A stretch of 64,000 nt of DNA from Marixanthomonas sp. SCSIO 43207 (GTDB lineage: Bacteria; Bacteroidota; Bacteroidia; Flavobacteriales; Flavobacteriaceae). This document shows positions 63,284-64,000 of the stretch, one piece after another (position 1 is the first letter of the stretch; each line of letters starts with the position of its first letter). The stretch covers positions 806,001-870,000 of the forward strand of contig NZ_CP063203.1 of the NCBI RefSeq assembly GCF_019904255.1, written 5' to 3'. The notes under the pieces are model-generated. The model ran no database searches. It saw only the letters and a program-made list of their open reading frames with translations, and was not told the DNA's origin. A program made the translations under genes and the position numbers.

Positions 63284-64000
63284 GTTGTTTTAATGCAAAA
63301 ATACCGCCAACGAGCATAATAGCCATATCATACGGCTTAAAGAGGCCTGTAACGGTAAAACTGGTTACAATAATATAAAAACTGCAACCAACTATAAGAT
63401 TATTATATGATTTTTGTAAAAATGTACGGTTTTTTACATAATAAAAGGAATACAAATATAGAATCAACATTATATAGATGATACTTCCTAAAATACCGGT
63501 TTTAAAATACACATAGGCAAACCCATTATGAGTAAGTGAAAGGTACTGTGTATATTCATTATTAAGTTTTGCTTCAAAGCCAATATCTATGGTAGAACCA
63601 AACCCTTGACCAAATACCCAAGCTTTGTCTTCGTTATTTTCATCAAACACTACACTGGCTTCATATCCTCTCCAGTGTTTCCACAACTCTCTTCGGTCTA
63701 GCTTATTAACGTTTACATCTTCAAAATTAAAACTTTCAGAAAAGGAGTTTTTTATTTTGTATAGAAATGAATCTATCATTCCGCCGTCTTTTTGTGCGGG
63801 TTCGTAGACACTTAAAAAAGCAAAGAAAAACGATCCTATTACCAGTCCGGCGGCTAACCCTAAAGCTCCTTTGTTATTCAGCTTTAAATAACCATAATAG
63901 GCAAGGATTATTAAAAATGTAACCACCAACATGGTTCTTGAAAAATAAAGTAAAAAGGAAAGGCTTAAAATGCTCGTTAAAACAATAAAAGTAAGTGTGT
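63237..64000 (-). CDS. O-antigen polymerase/ligase family membrane protein, copy 3 (partial, N-terminus off right edge)
   Basis: The frame is open past 63932 to the window edge, so the true start lies outside. At least 254 residues are visible: hydrophobic helices at both ends (SFLLYFSRTMLVVTFLIILA near the edge) and a periplasmic loop ending SLTHNGFAYVYFKTGILGS, the HN motif of the family. The C-terminus (DRDTRNTGNT) overlaps the DUF1972 gene by at least 38 bases. Confidence 0.85.
   Translation of the reverse strand, partial: TLTFIVLTSILSLSFLLYFSRTMLVVTFLIILAYYGYLKLNNKGALGLAAGLVIGSFFFAFLSVYEPAQKDGGMIDSFLYKIKNSFSESFNFEDVNVNKLDRRELWKHWRGYEASVVFDENNEDKAWVFGQGFGSTIDIGFEAKLNNEYTQYLSLTHNGFAYVYFKTGILGSIIYIMLILYLYSFYYVKNRTFLQKSYNNLIVGCSFYIIVTSFTVTGLFKPYDMAIMLVGGIFALKQLEYFEDRDTRNTGNT

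Noticed and set aside
1-64000. CRISPR arrays, tRNA/rRNA genes, insertion sequences, prophage
   Set aside because: No regularly spaced repeats, no cloverleaf or rRNA signatures, no transposase or integrase reading frames were recognised by eye; a tRNAscan or IS search was not possible.

Overview
The window is a low-GC chromosomal segment of a member of the Flavobacteriaceae (Bacteroidota); the genus cannot be fixed from sequence alone. The evidence is a gliding-motility lipoprotein (GldH), a PorW/SprE-type type IX secretion (T9SS) lipoprotein, a secreted subtilase with a C-terminal T9SS sorting signal, the split Bacteroidota-style ATP synthase operon (atpB-E-F-H-A-G without atpD/atpC, with a signal peptide on AtpB), an HU-CCDC81/SPOR protein, and many upstream boxes matching the Bacteroidota -7 consensus TAnnTTTG. 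Both window edges cut genes.

Layout. 1-5.3 kb: an MBL-fold/rhodanese protein (cut by the left edge), a TPMT-like methyltransferase, an acyl-CoA thioesterase, a SPOR-domain protein, dprA and trpS. 5.3-12.2 kb: an exported protein of unknown function, a PlsC-type acyltransferase, an ECF sigma factor next to an inner-membrane-anchored outer-membrane-barrel protein, recA, and divergently trhO. 12.4-17.9 kb: a ricT-gldH-PBP1A operon and a two-subunit CoA transferase. 18.3-31.8 kb: a fused double-ATPase ABC protein, the large T9SS-exported subtilase preceded by a tiny signal-peptide ORF, a 3'-5' exonuclease, a serine hydrolase, ogt, a CNNM/CBS transporter, two small unknown proteins, hemB, a polysaccharide flippase and a small lipoprotein. 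32-40.8 kb: one co-oriented block porW-bactofilin-atpZ-membrane protein-atpBEFHAG. 41-47.9 kb: a PaaE-like reductase, then a tightly overlapping minus-strand operon (membrane protein, possible restriction endonuclease, D12-class adenine methyltransferase, DUF4254 protein, GT9 glycosyltransferase), a small membrane protein and purD.

47.9-64 kb is a surface polysaccharide locus: a CapK-like adenylate-forming enzyme, WecB, a GT4, a WbaP/WcaJ-type initiating sugar transferase, UDP-glucuronate decarboxylase and UDP-glucose dehydrogenase (together UDP-glucose to UDP-xylose), two CDP-paratose-2-epimerase-like enzymes in tandem, a GT2, a GT39-type membrane glycosyltransferase, a DUF1972 glycosyltransferase, and three O-antigen polymerase/ligase-type membrane proteins, the last cut by the right edge. 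No flippase or export channel of this locus lies inside the window.

No rRNA, tRNA, CRISPR array, insertion sequence or prophage was recognised. The most notable non-routine signals are the candidate restriction-modification pair embedded in a housekeeping-like operon, the signal-peptide mini-ORF coupled to the subtilase, a perfect 16-bp hairpin between atpA and atpG, a 44-bp tandem duplication that includes the atpG stop codon, and a recurring coincidence of -7 promoter boxes with apparent TTG start codons.
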